Below, piece by piece: positions 1-7,497 of a stretch of DNA of 49,795 nucleotides. The notes under the pieces were generated by a model. That model was not told the origin of the DNA and made no database searches. It saw only the letters and a program-made list of their open reading frames with translations. A program made the translations under genes and the position numbers. This stretch comes from Hahellaceae bacterium (GTDB lineage: Bacteria > Pseudomonadota > Gammaproteobacteria > Pseudomonadales > Oleiphilaceae). Where the stretch lies: positions 1 through 49,795 of the forward strand of contig JADGDV010000028.1 of assembly GCA_016744695.1 (NCBI GenBank), read 5' to 3'. Position 1 is the stretch's first letter. Each line of letters opens with the position of its first letter.

Positions 1-1
1 T

Positions 2-1267
2 TATCATGGGCTTATGACATGTTCACTGCCAAACCCCTTTGTAGAAGAATTCATTACCCTACTTCGCCAGAGCATTCTCTTTGAAGCCGTTGAAACACGC
101 CATCTTCGTGAAGAGTTACAGGTACTCGCTATTGCCATTGGTGTTTATAGCGATCGAACGAATTATTCATTAATTGGTAATGAAGTTGAAATTTCAAAGG
201 TACAGCATTTTGATCAGGTCTTAACACAAACACTTCAACAGGCATGGGCTATTGAAGATGTAGCTGGCGCTTTAATCATTATAGGCATGTATCAATCCTT
301 TTTCTCACAGAGCTATGCAGTCAAATTAACCGCTCTTAATTTAGAGCATTGGCCAAAAGCCCTTTTACCACTGATGAATAGTGCTCTCTATCGTAGAGCT
401 GAGCGAGAAGCCTTTAAACAACAGTTTCCTGAGAAACAAGACGAGCTACTCATTGCTAAAGAAGATCTCCCAGCCCCTTTCCCACGCTGGAATAACCTTG
501 ATTTCTTTAATGAGCAATCCCTAAAGCAAGAGCTTATTAATAACTTTAATATAGAAGAAAACTGCCTTCCAGAAAAGTTACTGCTCCTCGTTGCTGGGGA
601 TGATGCGGCTCAAAAAGCATTTGAGTATGCACGCTATTTTACCGATGTAGATGTACTTGCCGTTGAAAGCAGCCTAGAGAACCTTGCAGAAAGCCATTTA
701 AAAGCCCAAGAAGAAGAACTGAGTAATATAGCATTCTGGCCGTTATCATTAGCTAAACGCTTCTTACAAGATGGCAATAAAATACACTTTGCATCCATTA
801 GTGGCGATGCAAAAGTAGTAGACAACTCATTCATCAAACTTATTGAAAGTAGCTTAAGCAAGCACGGTGTGATGAATATAAAACTGGTTCAATCACCCGA
901 CAATGCAACTAAAGATGTTCAAGCACTTATCAATAAGCAAAAACTGCGTAATACCTCTGCCAACATAAGAGCTCTAAGGGCGACAATTTTGGCTGACAAG
1001 TACAGTGAATACTGGGCTGATTTAATTAATGATGAGTATTTCTATTCAATAGACGGTTGCCGTGAAGCATGGTTTAGCAGTAATTCACAGCAGACTATGT
1101 TGAACTCAATAGTCGACTTATTAGCAAACCCTGAGTGGACGTTATCTAAAGTACTTAATCATCACAGTAAGGCGGTTGCGAACGCGTTGGCAAAGAAACA
1201 TTTAGTTAAGTTTTCTAAAGGCCAAAATGTGGATAATGAATATTCTGTTTATTTAGTTAAGCAGTAG
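2..1267 (+). CDS. TPR-methyltransferase-family C-terminal region, probably 5' partial
   Basis: The frame is open to the window edge; an ATG lies at 14 but no ribosome binding site is visible, so I treat the gene as 5' truncated by the window. The layout resembles the C-terminal half of TPR/class I SAM methyltransferase fusions: a helical region with an LPNPF..LLRQS start, a PFPRW motif (the family's NPYPRW) near residue 160, then a Rossmann-like stretch LLLVAGDDAAQKAFEYARYF followed by DVLAVESS and LAESHLKA. The glycine-rich SAM loop normally reads AGCGTGxxA; here it is AGDDAAQKA, so SAM binding may be lost. It converges on the glycosyltransferase gene across a long hairpin. Function is inferred only from this resemblance. 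Confidence 0.6.
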   Translation, partial: YHGLMTCSLPNPFVEEFITLLRQSILFEAVETRHLREELQVLAIAIGVYSDRTNYSLIGNEVEISKVQHFDQVLTQTLQQAWAIEDVAGALIIIGMYQSFFSQSYAVKLTALNLEHWPKALLPLMNSALYRRAEREAFKQQFPEKQDELLIAKEDLPAPFPRWNNLDFFNEQSLKQELINNFNIEENCLPEKLLLLVAGDDAAQKAFEYARYFTDVDVLAVESSLENLAESHLKAQEEELSNIAFWPLSLAKRFLQDGNKIHFASISGDAKVVDNSFIKLIESSLSKHGVMNIKLVQSPDNATKDVQALINKQKLRNTSANIRALRATILADKYSEYWADLINDEYFYSIDGCREAWFSSNSQQTMLNSIVDLLANPEWTLSKVLNHHSKAVANALAKKHLVKFSKGQNVDNEYSVYLVKQ

Positions 1268-1288
1268 GTATTCTGACGTAAAAAGCGT

Positions 1289-1328
1289 AATACCAATTAG
1301 TTAATATTCATGTTGGCTAATTGGTATT
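1289..1328. terminator. Bidirectional terminator-like hairpin between convergent genes
   Basis: AATACCAATTAG (1289-1300) and CTAATTGGTATT (1317-1328) form a perfect 12-bp stem with a 16-nt loop. It sits between the stop codons of two convergent genes, which fits a shared terminator, although no long T-run follows. The TACCAATT..AATTGGTA theme could also be a dispersed intergenic palindrome. Confidence 0.6.
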
Positions 1329-1343
1329 AAAGCAGCAACCTTT

Positions 1344-1961
1344 TTATTTAGAAACACCTTGCCAGCGAAGGTAATCGTCATACTCGTCAACATCCCACGT
1401 TGTATCTAGCAAGGCATAAGACAAGCACAAACTCTCAGCATTAGACACGGTAGACCGAAGCACATTACCTCCCCCCCATTTAATATTATCGAGCAAAGCA
1501 GGTTTCAATTTATTCGCCCCAATAAGCACATACCCTCCATCTTCAGCAGGCCCTAACACTAAGTTATTTGAATCCAGAGCATTAATAGCATTGACCAAAT
1601 ACGTCTTATCAACAGTAGGACAGTCACTCCCGACAATAATCACTTTCTCAAAGGTCTTTAGGCCAGTGGATAAGGCATGAAACATCCGTTCACCTAAGTC
1701 ATTGCCACACTGAGCTGAAACAGAAACTGATTTATGTTTACACGCATCTAATAAGCTCATTCCAGCACTATCATCTAACAGATGATCGAAACATAGCTCA
1801 ACCTTACCCTGTTGAGCAGAAGTGAGGTTACTTAGAACATTCAAGGTAAGTTCAATGTGGGTATCAAAAGCCGCTTGATCACCGAGTGTTTTAGCTAAGC
1901 GAGTTTTGACTTTCCCTAACTGTGGCCATTTTGAAAATTGAATAATTAAGGTATTTTGCAT
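1344..1961 (-). CDS. TIGR04282-type arsenosugar biosynthesis glycosyltransferase (DUF2064, CofC-like)
   Basis: A 205-residue nucleotidyl/glycosyltransferase-fold protein of the rSAM/selenodomain-associated transferase 1 group. Visible signatures are the N-terminal FSKWPQLGKVKTRLAKTLG loop for nucleotide binding, GNDLGERM, VGSDCPTVDKTYL with the metal-binding acidic pair, GPAEDGGYVLIG, and a closing WDVDEYDDY. It is last in the operon rhodanese-DsbA-arsS-GT2-this gene, and its ATG overlaps the stop of the upstream glycosyltransferase as TAATG, which implies translational coupling. Family knowledge links such proteins to ArsS clusters; the exact sugar donor is not established. Length is normal for the family. 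Confidence 0.85.
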   Translation of the reverse strand: MQNTLIIQFSKWPQLGKVKTRLAKTLGDQAAFDTHIELTLNVLSNLTSAQQGKVELCFDHLLDDSAGMSLLDACKHKSVSVSAQCGNDLGERMFHALSTGLKTFEKVIIVGSDCPTVDKTYLVNAINALDSNNLVLGPAEDGGYVLIGANKLKPALLDNIKWGGGNVLRSTVSNAESLCLSYALLDTTWDVDEYDDYLRWQGVSK

Positions 1962-2641
1962 TACTGATAATATTGCTTATGCAACTTATCAGCACCAACA
2001 CCCAGTCGGTATTTAATACGAATAGACCACATCAAAAAAATGGTTTTCCAAACACCATTTTTTTCCCAACGACGACTACTAGTCGTTAATGGATCACCAA
2101 TACAAAACGGCTTTGACAACTTCTTTAGTGTTGCGCTTAGCTCAACATCTTCCATGATAGGCTGATCAGGAAAGCCTCCCACTTTGTTAAACGTATTTTT
2201 ACTAACAAACATCCCCTGATCACCCGTAGCAATACCCGTAATACGTGAGCGCCAATTCATCATAAACTCAATAACACGGAACATTTTTCGGTCACCCGAC
2301 AATCGAACATCAAAGCGCCCCCATGGAGCATAGGATTCAACAAGCACTCTCAATAGGTGTATGTGGTTATTTGGCAAAACAGTATCGGCATGAAGAAACA
2401 AAAGAAGTTTTCTGGTGGCCACCTTAGCCCCGGCATTCATTTGCCTAGCACGGCCTTTATCTGCATCAATCCAATGGTCAGCCAAGGATTTACACACTTC
2501 ACGGGTATTATCGGTACTACCACCATCAGCAACAATAACTTCACCGCCATAAAGCCTAAATAGCTGTAGCGGTTTAAGTGTTGCTGATATCGAGTCAGCC
2601 TCATTAAATGTTGGAACAATAATACTAACAGGCATCGCCAT
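1961..2641 (-). CDS. TIGR04283-type arsenosugar biosynthesis glycosyltransferase (GT2 fold)
   Basis: A 226-residue GT-A glycosyltransferase of the rSAM/selenodomain-associated transferase 2 (MftF-like) group. It opens with VSIIVPTFNEADSI, followed by VIVADGGSTDNT, then FLHADTVLP, the DxD-like metal and sugar-nucleotide site, and GDQGMFV and GGFPDQPIMEDVELS further on. There is no transmembrane anchor. The ATG at 2641 lies 8 nt after a GGAG that is part of the arsS stop region, so arsS and this gene are tightly coupled. By family association it probably adds a sugar moiety in the arsenosugar pathway or a related rSAM product; the substrate is unproven. Confidence 0.87.
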   Translation of the reverse strand: MAMPVSIIVPTFNEADSISATLKPLQLFRLYGGEVIVADGGSTDNTREVCKSLADHWIDADKGRARQMNAGAKVATRKLLLFLHADTVLPNNHIHLLRVLVESYAPWGRFDVRLSGDRKMFRVIEFMMNWRSRITGIATGDQGMFVSKNTFNKVGGFPDQPIMEDVELSATLKKLSKPFCIGDPLTTSSRRWEKNGVWKTIFLMWSIRIKYRLGVGADKLHKQYYQ

Positions 2642-2646
2642 TAAAC

Positions 2647-3630
2647 TTACTCCAGAGAACCACTACAACTACTTCCTTGCCCTGCGGTACAACCATAACA
2701 ATGATTGGCTACCACTACTTTTTCACCCATAAGACTTTGACGAAGTAAATCTGAAACATGTACTTTATCGGTAGACCTTGAGTCTGAAGCGCTAGATGTT
2801 ACAGCAAGTGGCATTTCAAGCATCTGATTAAAGTCACAATCGTATACAAAACCTTGCCAGTCAATACTAATTAAATTACGGCACATGACTGTCTGCAAGT
2901 TACCTTCTGAATAAGCGCCTTTCAGTAAGCCCATATAATCATAAAACTCACCTTTTGATAGCAGCACACTACCGAATCGGCTAATAGGCATGTTTGTAAT
3001 CGTAAAGAGCTGATTAAATTCTATATCAAAACGCTCAAACAACTCTCGCTTATAATCTCGCTCTAACTGAACTTGAGGAGGGGGCAAAAATGGACCACCA
3101 GGATTATAAACAAGATTAAGCGCTAAACCGCTATTTGATTTGCCATAGCCCTTAGCGTTTAACTTCTGCAAAGCATCAACACTTCCATCATAAACCCCCT
3201 TACCTCGTTGCTTATCAACATTTTCTTCGTTATAACAAGGCATGGAGGCGACAACTTCGACCTTATTATCCGCTAGAAAATCAATGAGCGACTCATAGCC
3301 TGGCTCTAGTAATATAGTCAGGTTACAACGGTCTATCACGTGAACATTTCGCTTCCTTGCCTCGGTGACAAGGTAACGAAACTCAGGGTTCATTTCAGGC
3401 GCCCCCCCCGTCAAATCCAGCGTTTTGATATTTTGATCATCAATAAAATCAAGCAGGATATCAATAGTCTCTCGATCCATTAACTCAGTACGATTTGGAC
3501 CAGCGGCGACATGACAATGAGTACAACTTAAGTTACATAAATAACCCAAGTTTACTTGGAGAGTATGCAGTTCAGCTCGCCTGATTTCAGGAAAATCAGA
3601 AACTAACAGCAAGGGGCGGGTATCACGCAT
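2647..3630 (-). CDS. arsS: Arsenosugar biosynthesis radical SAM protein ArsS
   Basis: A 327-residue radical SAM enzyme. The [4Fe-4S]/SAM cluster motif CxxxCxxC is at C32, C36 and C39 (CNLSCTHCHV), followed by DLTGGAPEMNPEF, the GGE-type SAM amino group site. The C-terminal Cys-rich tail reads CYGCTAGQGSSCSG, typical of this family; in some relatives a selenocysteine occupies one of these places, while here all are ordinary Cys. Known role: ArsS adds a deoxyadenosyl moiety to dimethylarsenite on the way to oxo-arsenosugars, after methylation by ArsM. No arsM is present in the window. An AAGG ribosome site precedes the ATG. Its neighbours are the two matching glycosyltransferases downstream and a DsbA-like protein upstream. 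Confidence 0.92.
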   Translation of the reverse strand: MRDTRPLLLVSDFPEIRRAELHTLQVNLGYLCNLSCTHCHVAAGPNRTELMDRETIDILLDFIDDQNIKTLDLTGGAPEMNPEFRYLVTEARKRNVHVIDRCNLTILLEPGYESLIDFLADNKVEVVASMPCYNEENVDKQRGKGVYDGSVDALQKLNAKGYGKSNSGLALNLVYNPGGPFLPPPQVQLERDYKRELFERFDIEFNQLFTITNMPISRFGSVLLSKGEFYDYMGLLKGAYSEGNLQTVMCRNLISIDWQGFVYDCDFNQMLEMPLAVTSSASDSRSTDKVHVSDLLRQSLMGEKVVVANHCYGCTAGQGSSCSGSLE

Positions 3631-3690
3631 AGCTAACCTTATTTAATCTAGATTTTAGTTAGCTATGAGACTAACAGAAATTCAAATAGT

Positions 3691-4395
3691 TCAACACCAA
3701 GAAGCGACTTCACCTCCTTTATTTTGAAGTAATTCTAAAACGTTAGCTTCTAGTATTTTATAACCTACATTGCCATAAAGCTTTTGTCGTCCTCCATTTA
3801 AATAATAAGTAGGGCTGCCTTCAATTTTATGCAATTCTTTAAGTTCAGCATCACGACATAAGGCAGCAATGGCTTCACCACTTTTTAGTTTTTCATCCAC
3901 CGCAGACAGATTAATATTTAAACCCTGAGCAATACGAGACATTACCTCATAGCTAGAGATATCTTCTGCATTAACAAAAAAGGCCAAACGAATACGCCAC
4001 ACAAACTCCTCGACTAAGGTTTTACCTTTAAACGCTTCAATTGCCTCATCACCAATTACAGCGTTCTCTTCAAGCAATTGAACCGCTTTAATAAAACAGT
4101 GTGTAGATGCAGAGGTCAGAGGCCGGCAACTTTTCCAGACATCGGGGTTAATATCAATATGTGGAAAGGCTTCACACACCTCAACGACATGATCAGAAAA
4201 CCCATTAAAACCACCCCGATCTTTCCAGCCGTCACCAATTCTTTTTTCTGTCGAGCCAAATAAAGGAATAAAAATATGATTAACTTTCACTTTATCCCCA
4301 AATTGAACCATTAGCTCATCCAATCGAATTTGAGCCACATAAGCCCAAACACACAGTACATCTGAATAATGAGAAATAATAATAGGTTGAGTCAT
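3691..4395 (-). CDS. DsbA-family oxidoreductase (FrnE/HCCA isomerase-like) with CxxA active site
   Basis: A 234-residue thioredoxin-fold protein with a long helical insertion, the size usual for FrnE/2-hydroxychromene-2-carboxylate isomerase-like members. The N-terminal active-site position reads C15-V-W-A18, so the usual second cysteine of CxxC is alanine. The cis-proline loop GSPTYYLNGGRQ is present near residue 194. There is no signal peptide, so it should be cytoplasmic. It lies between the rhodanese (35-nt gap) and arsS (60-nt gap), all in one direction. A monothiol site suggests glutathione-type or isomerase chemistry rather than disulfide formation; a thiol-arsenic or persulfide role is only an inference from context. 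Confidence 0.8.
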   Translation of the reverse strand: MTQPIIISHYSDVLCVWAYVAQIRLDELMVQFGDKVKVNHIFIPLFGSTEKRIGDGWKDRGGFNGFSDHVVEVCEAFPHIDINPDVWKSCRPLTSASTHCFIKAVQLLEENAVIGDEAIEAFKGKTLVEEFVWRIRLAFFVNAEDISSYEVMSRIAQGLNINLSAVDEKLKSGEAIAALCRDAELKELHKIEGSPTYYLNGGRQKLYGNVGYKILEANVLELLQNKGGEVASWC

Positions 4396-4430
4396 ACAAA
4401 AGTCCTAAAAGAATTCAATAAAACAAAAAT

Positions 4431-4784
4431 CTAGAGATGGAAATTCTTTTTAATGTCTTCAAATGAAGCACTAATTAAATGGACTTTTAAATATCCCATT
4501 TTTCTAAGCGCATTTGCAGAGAGTGCTGCTCGCCCACCGGTAGCGCAATGAATAAGAATACAACGATCTGGGTCATCACAAAGATCAGGTAGCTTCATTT
4601 CAAGCACGCCTCGTGGAATATTAATAAACCCTTCAATATTATCTAACGCATACTCTGCAGGCTCTCTTACATCAAGTAAAAGCGGGTTTTCGCATGCACA
4701 AATCAACTTCCGCGACTCCTCAATCGTTAAGCAATGCTCACCTTCTTTAGCTTCTGCAACAATATCTGACAATAGTTTTATCAT
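4431..4784 (-). CDS. Single-domain rhodanese (sulfurtransferase)
   Basis: A 117-residue single rhodanese domain. LLLDVREPAEYALDNIEGFINIP is the family's DVRE..E...GHI-type region (with N in place of H), and the active-site loop is C80-A-T-G-G-R-A (HCATGGRAA), the cysteine that carries the persulfide. It has no signal peptide. A strong AAGGAG lies 6 nt before the ATG. It is the first gene of the arsenosugar operon, and a TATAAT box and a 16-bp palindrome lie directly upstream. It may supply sulfane sulfur or act on thio-arsenicals; this is inferred from neighbourhood only. Confidence 0.85.
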   Translation of the reverse strand: MIKLLSDIVAEAKEGEHCLTIEESRKLICACENPLLLDVREPAEYALDNIEGFINIPRGVLEMKLPDLCDDPDRCILIHCATGGRAALSANALRKMGYLKVHLISASFEDIKKNFHL

Positions 4785-4803
4785 GTTAACTCCTTAATTT
4801 AAC

Positions 4804-4827
4804 CTACATAATTATGTAGATATTATA
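4804..4827 (-). promoter_or_regulatory. Promoter -10 box and operator-like palindrome for the arsenosugar operon
   Basis: On the minus strand TATAAT occupies 4827-4822. Immediately downstream, 4804-4819 is a perfect 16-bp palindrome, CTACATAATTATGTAG, which would cover the predicted start point about 7 nt after the -10 box. The matching -35 region is poor. A palindrome across +1 is the usual place for a repressor operator. No regulator gene is adjacent, so the binding protein is unknown. Confidence 0.55.
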
Positions 4828-4934
4828 GACAGCAAAGCCTATTAGTGGATAGGTAATCAAAAATTTAAATGCGTAGTAATTAAGAAATAACTAGAAACAA
4901 ACTAGAAACAAACTAAATATAGCAGGGTAAGTCC

Positions 4935-4963
4935 TTGAGAAATATTATACGGAACGCTATTAT
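4935..4963 (+). promoter_or_regulatory. Sigma70 promoter of tRNA-Arg
   Basis: TTGAGA (4935-4940), a 17-nt spacer and TATTAT (4958-4963) give a good sigma70 promoter about 14 nt before the tRNA. The following ACGCGC discriminator is GC-rich, as in stable RNA promoters under stringent control. Confidence 0.7.
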
Positions 4964-4976
4964 ACGCGCTCTTAGT

Positions 4977-5053
4977 GCCCCGATGGCACAGCTGGATAGC
5001 GCGGCCCCCTCCTAAGGGGCAGGTCACAGGTTCGACTCCTGTTCGGGGCACCA
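4977..5053 (+). tRNA. tRNA-Arg (anticodon CCU), CCA encoded
   Basis: A full cloverleaf can be folded. The 7-bp acceptor GCCCCGA/TCGGGGC is followed by A and an encoded CCA. The anticodon stem GCCCC/GGGGC encloses the loop CTCCTAA, giving anticodon CCT. The T arm is ACAGG-TTCGACT-CCTGT. The D stem carries one apparent A-C mismatch (A12 opposite C23). It decodes AGG. A T-rich run follows the CCA. tRNA-Arg 3' ends are frequent island insertion sites and accessory genes follow, but I see no duplicate of the tRNA 3' end in the window. Confidence 0.95.
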
Positions 5054-5467
5054 TTTTTTCCTTTTATCATATAATTTTATCTTTTTTTTACTAGTAATAT
5101 TCAGACACTTCCTATAAAAGACCTCTCAGCTCTCTACACACAGACAATTAACAAAATAACGCTACCTGCTTGGCAGGGACTGTACATTTAGATTCACGAT
5201 CTGAAGTATAGTGACTTAGTTTATTTTCCTATCTGAGTAGCAATCGAGTCGACCCCAAGCTTTTGAAATACTCCCCTCCCCTTAAGGCTTTCAACTTATA
5301 GGCCAAATCACCATCGAGTCTTACAGCAGTCGGCAGTAACACAAGAAGCCACTGACGAGCTCTTCTAAAAAGGTAAAGTAAGGATATGATCCGCGACTCA
5401 AAGGCTCATCATATTGAATAACAAAATTATACAAACGAACAAACCTTGAACGTATATCACTGAAACC
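5054..5467. other. Intergenic region after tRNA-Arg
   Basis: No gene with a convincing start is visible. A T-rich stretch directly after the tRNA may end its transcript. On the minus strand, the frame of the next gene continues open for 48 codons past its TGA, ending in TAA at 5321-5323. A small inverted repeat CCTGC-TTG-GCAGG lies near 5167-5179. No attachment-site repeat was found. Confidence 0.5.
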
Positions 5468-5863
5468 TCAGATTTTCTTGAATGCTTTCAAAAAATTTGT
5501 TGGATGTTGGTGGAATTTAACATGGTCAGCCGAGTTTAATTTCTTCCGCAGCTCTTTGAACGGGGGCGTAATATAACCCCAATTACCCGTGCGAGAAAAA
5601 TAGATCACGTAGTCTATATTGGCTTCGCCCCACTTATTCTCAACAAGGATATTATCGTCACTGGATTCGAGTGACTTAACCTGAATCCAGTAATAGTTAC
5701 TGTCGTCAGCAACCACTAGATCTGTTTTCTTACCATGATCGATTAGCGGTAATAAAACTTCCCAACCATCGTGGGTGAACCAACTAGCAGCGAGTGTTTC
5801 ATAGGAAATTTGCTTACAGAATTGAAGAGCAGGAGTTGGAACGTTTGAATTTTTAATTGGCAT
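5468..5863 (-). CDS. PD-(D/E)XK nuclease-like small protein
   Basis: A 131-residue protein with the spacing of a small PD-(D/E)XK fold: an early helix (ETLAASWFTHDGWEVLLPL), then KKTDLVVAD supplying the acidic residue, and YYWIQVKSLES giving the Q-x-K that ends the motif. The region that follows is predicted beta (NIDYVIYFSRTGNWGYITPP). This pattern occurs in small restriction-like or Holliday-resolvase-like proteins of mobile regions; catalytic activity and target are not shown. It stands alone between tRNA-Arg and the Fic pair, in the same direction as the latter. The frame continues open beyond its TGA, so the C-terminus may be shortened. Confidence 0.55.
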   Translation of the reverse strand: MPIKNSNVPTPALQFCKQISYETLAASWFTHDGWEVLLPLIDHGKKTDLVVADDSNYYWIQVKSLESSDDNILVENKWGEANIDYVIYFSRTGNWGYITPPFKELRKKLNSADHVKFHQHPTNFLKAFKKI

Positions 5864-6442
5864 AGTAATACCTGATATAAAATTAGCGTCGTATGCCGAG
5901 AATAGGCCTCCCGTTTACGAACCGAGCTTCCCGCAGGGTAAGCTCCCAATTTAATATCACTATACAAACTAAATTTGTATCGAGTAATAAAGGCTGCCAG
6001 CCTTGATACCCTTCTTACGAAGAATAAATCATCAATATTACTATCAGGCCCGTTTGAGCCGTGATTCAATGTAGAAACAAAATTTAATCTTATTTAAAGG
6101 TTTTTACAAGAACTAATGACAATCCACAATGAATCGGTCTAGATACTGTAATTTGGTGATAGGCCAAATTGAATTCAGTGTTCCCACGCTTTACGCATTT
6201 TAGCTAAGTTTTTTTCAGATAACTCATGGTATACTTTTATAGTTACCATCACAAACAACATGAAAAGTCACCCCTTAAATCACCCATATTGCGTACTAGT
6301 AGCAATGAAGCCTCTCAGGTAACCATTACCCTGCTTAATAGCAACTTGGTTAAATAAGTATTGCCTGTGAAAGGAAACGATTAAATAAGTTAAAGTTAAA
6401 ACATCACTAAAACTTAAACAACCAAAGATAATCAGTATCAAT
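5864..6442. other. Intergenic region with small hairpins
   Basis: No credible gene. Short inverted repeats are visible: GAGCTTCCC/GGGTAAGCTC (5924-5945, one extra base), ATACAAA/TTTGTAT (5962-5980) and AATTTGG/CCAAATT with a 7-nt loop (6150-6170). Some minus-strand frames are open, but they lack ribosome sites and protein-like composition. Confidence 0.45.
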
Positions 6443-7030
6443 TTATGAACGTACAAACTCAAAAAAAGGTGCGTAATCATGATTATCAGCAGCATGAAGC
6501 GCTTCAATATAGTTTTTTCTGGTTTCTCCTACATCAACAATATTTGAACATCCCCATGTAAATCGCTCTCCCCCTAATGAAACGAGCAATAAATCGGCTG
6601 CGGTTCTGGAATGTCTGCCATTACCATTAGGGAAAGGATGAATCTTAACTAAGCGATGCGAAAACATGGCGGCTATTTCATCTGGTTCATATGATTCAAA
6701 TTCAATCCAACATTTACAGTCATCTATAAGCTGTCTCAACTCTGTGGAGATACGATATGCTTCCACCCCAATATTCCGTTCTGACGTCCTTATTACACCA
6801 GCCCATCGCCACACTTTTCCAAACATTCTTTTATGTAGGTTTTTTAAAAACTGTTCAGATAAAACATCTCGTCTCGACTTAAAGGCCCACACTTCAGCCC
6901 CAAGGATATTACGTTGCTCGGCCTCATTCAGCTCTGAACGCAGACTAATATACGATGGAATCAACTCTTCCCGTTCTTCTTCGGTTAACGGGGTTGATGC
7001 TTCATCTTCTTCTATTAAAGGGTCTGTCAT
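6443..7030 (-). CDS. Fic/DOC-family protein, mobile mystery protein B
   Basis: A 195-residue Fic-domain protein. The catalytic motif HPFPNGNGRHSR (residues 131-142) is intact and matches HxFx(D/N)GNGRxxR, with H131 as catalytic base. Fic enzymes transfer AMP or other phosphate-linked groups from nucleotides to target hydroxyls. The N-terminal part (LIPSYISLRSELNEAEQRNI) is typical of the mobile mystery protein B subfamily and may contain an intramolecular inhibitory helix, though the strict (S/T)xxxE(G/N) motif is not clear. The ATG overlaps the upstream HTH gene's TGA as ATGA. The family is known from integrated mobile elements; whether the pair is a toxin-antitoxin module is not established. 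Confidence 0.88.
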   Translation of the reverse strand: MTDPLIEEDEASTPLTEEEREELIPSYISLRSELNEAEQRNILGAEVWAFKSRRDVLSEQFLKNLHKRMFGKVWRWAGVIRTSERNIGVEAYRISTELRQLIDDCKCWIEFESYEPDEIAAMFSHRLVKIHPFPNGNGRHSRTAADLLLVSLGGERFTWGCSNIVDVGETRKNYIEALHAADNHDYAPFFEFVRS

Positions 7031-7497
7031 ACGTCATCCGCCCACAAGTTCGACCCAGCCTTTTCAATAATCTTGCGTATCATTATTTCGAGCTGTTCTT
7101 TTTCATCATCAGCCAAGACTGATTGTGCTTCGAGTGCCATATTATGACCTGTAATTTGCATCTGTTTCTTAGCAAGAGCATGAGCACGGTTTTCTACTAC
7201 TTCTTGGAGTGGTTTTTTTGGGACAATCGCATAGACTAATTTACAGTCCATCGCATTCGCTGCCCGTTCCAATGTATCTAAAGTGATTGAACCTGATTTT
7301 TCTGATTTTTCAATATCAAGGATACGAGGCTGACTGACACCCATACGTGTTCCAAGTTGAGCACTCGTAAGCCCTAAAGCTTCACGTATAGCCTTAATCC
7401 AGCCGCGAGACGGCCGCGTATGCGCCTTCAAATCTCGTAATAAATCAAGACGTTTGTCGAGCTGTTTTCTAGCTACAATACGATCTTCTGCGCGCAC
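7027..7497 (-). CDS. HTH Xre-family protein, mobile mystery protein A
   Basis: A 156-residue protein with a Cro/C1-type helix-turn-helix at about residues 33-85 (IREALGLTSAQLGTRMGVSQ, then ILDIEKSEKSGSITLDTLERAANAMDCKLVYAIVP). It matches the mobile mystery protein A group that is always paired with a Fic protein. The start is a GTG with AGG about 7 nt upstream. Translation is coupled to the Fic gene by a 4-nt overlap. A near-perfect 22-bp inverted repeat 65-86 bp upstream is a candidate autoregulatory operator. By analogy with Xre-Fic or Xre-Doc pairs it probably represses the operon and may restrain the Fic partner. Confidence 0.87.
   Translation of the reverse strand: MRAEDRIVARKQLDKRLDLLRDLKAHTRPSRGWIKAIREALGLTSAQLGTRMGVSQPRILDIEKSEKSGSITLDTLERAANAMDCKLVYAIVPKKPLQEVVENRAHALAKKQMQITGHNMALEAQSVLADDEKEQLEIMIRKIIEKAGSNLWADDV

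Noticed and set aside
5743-6069. 108-codon minus-strand frame overlapping the nuclease-like gene
   Set aside because: Shares much of its length with the better-supported gene in another frame, and lacks a ribosome site.
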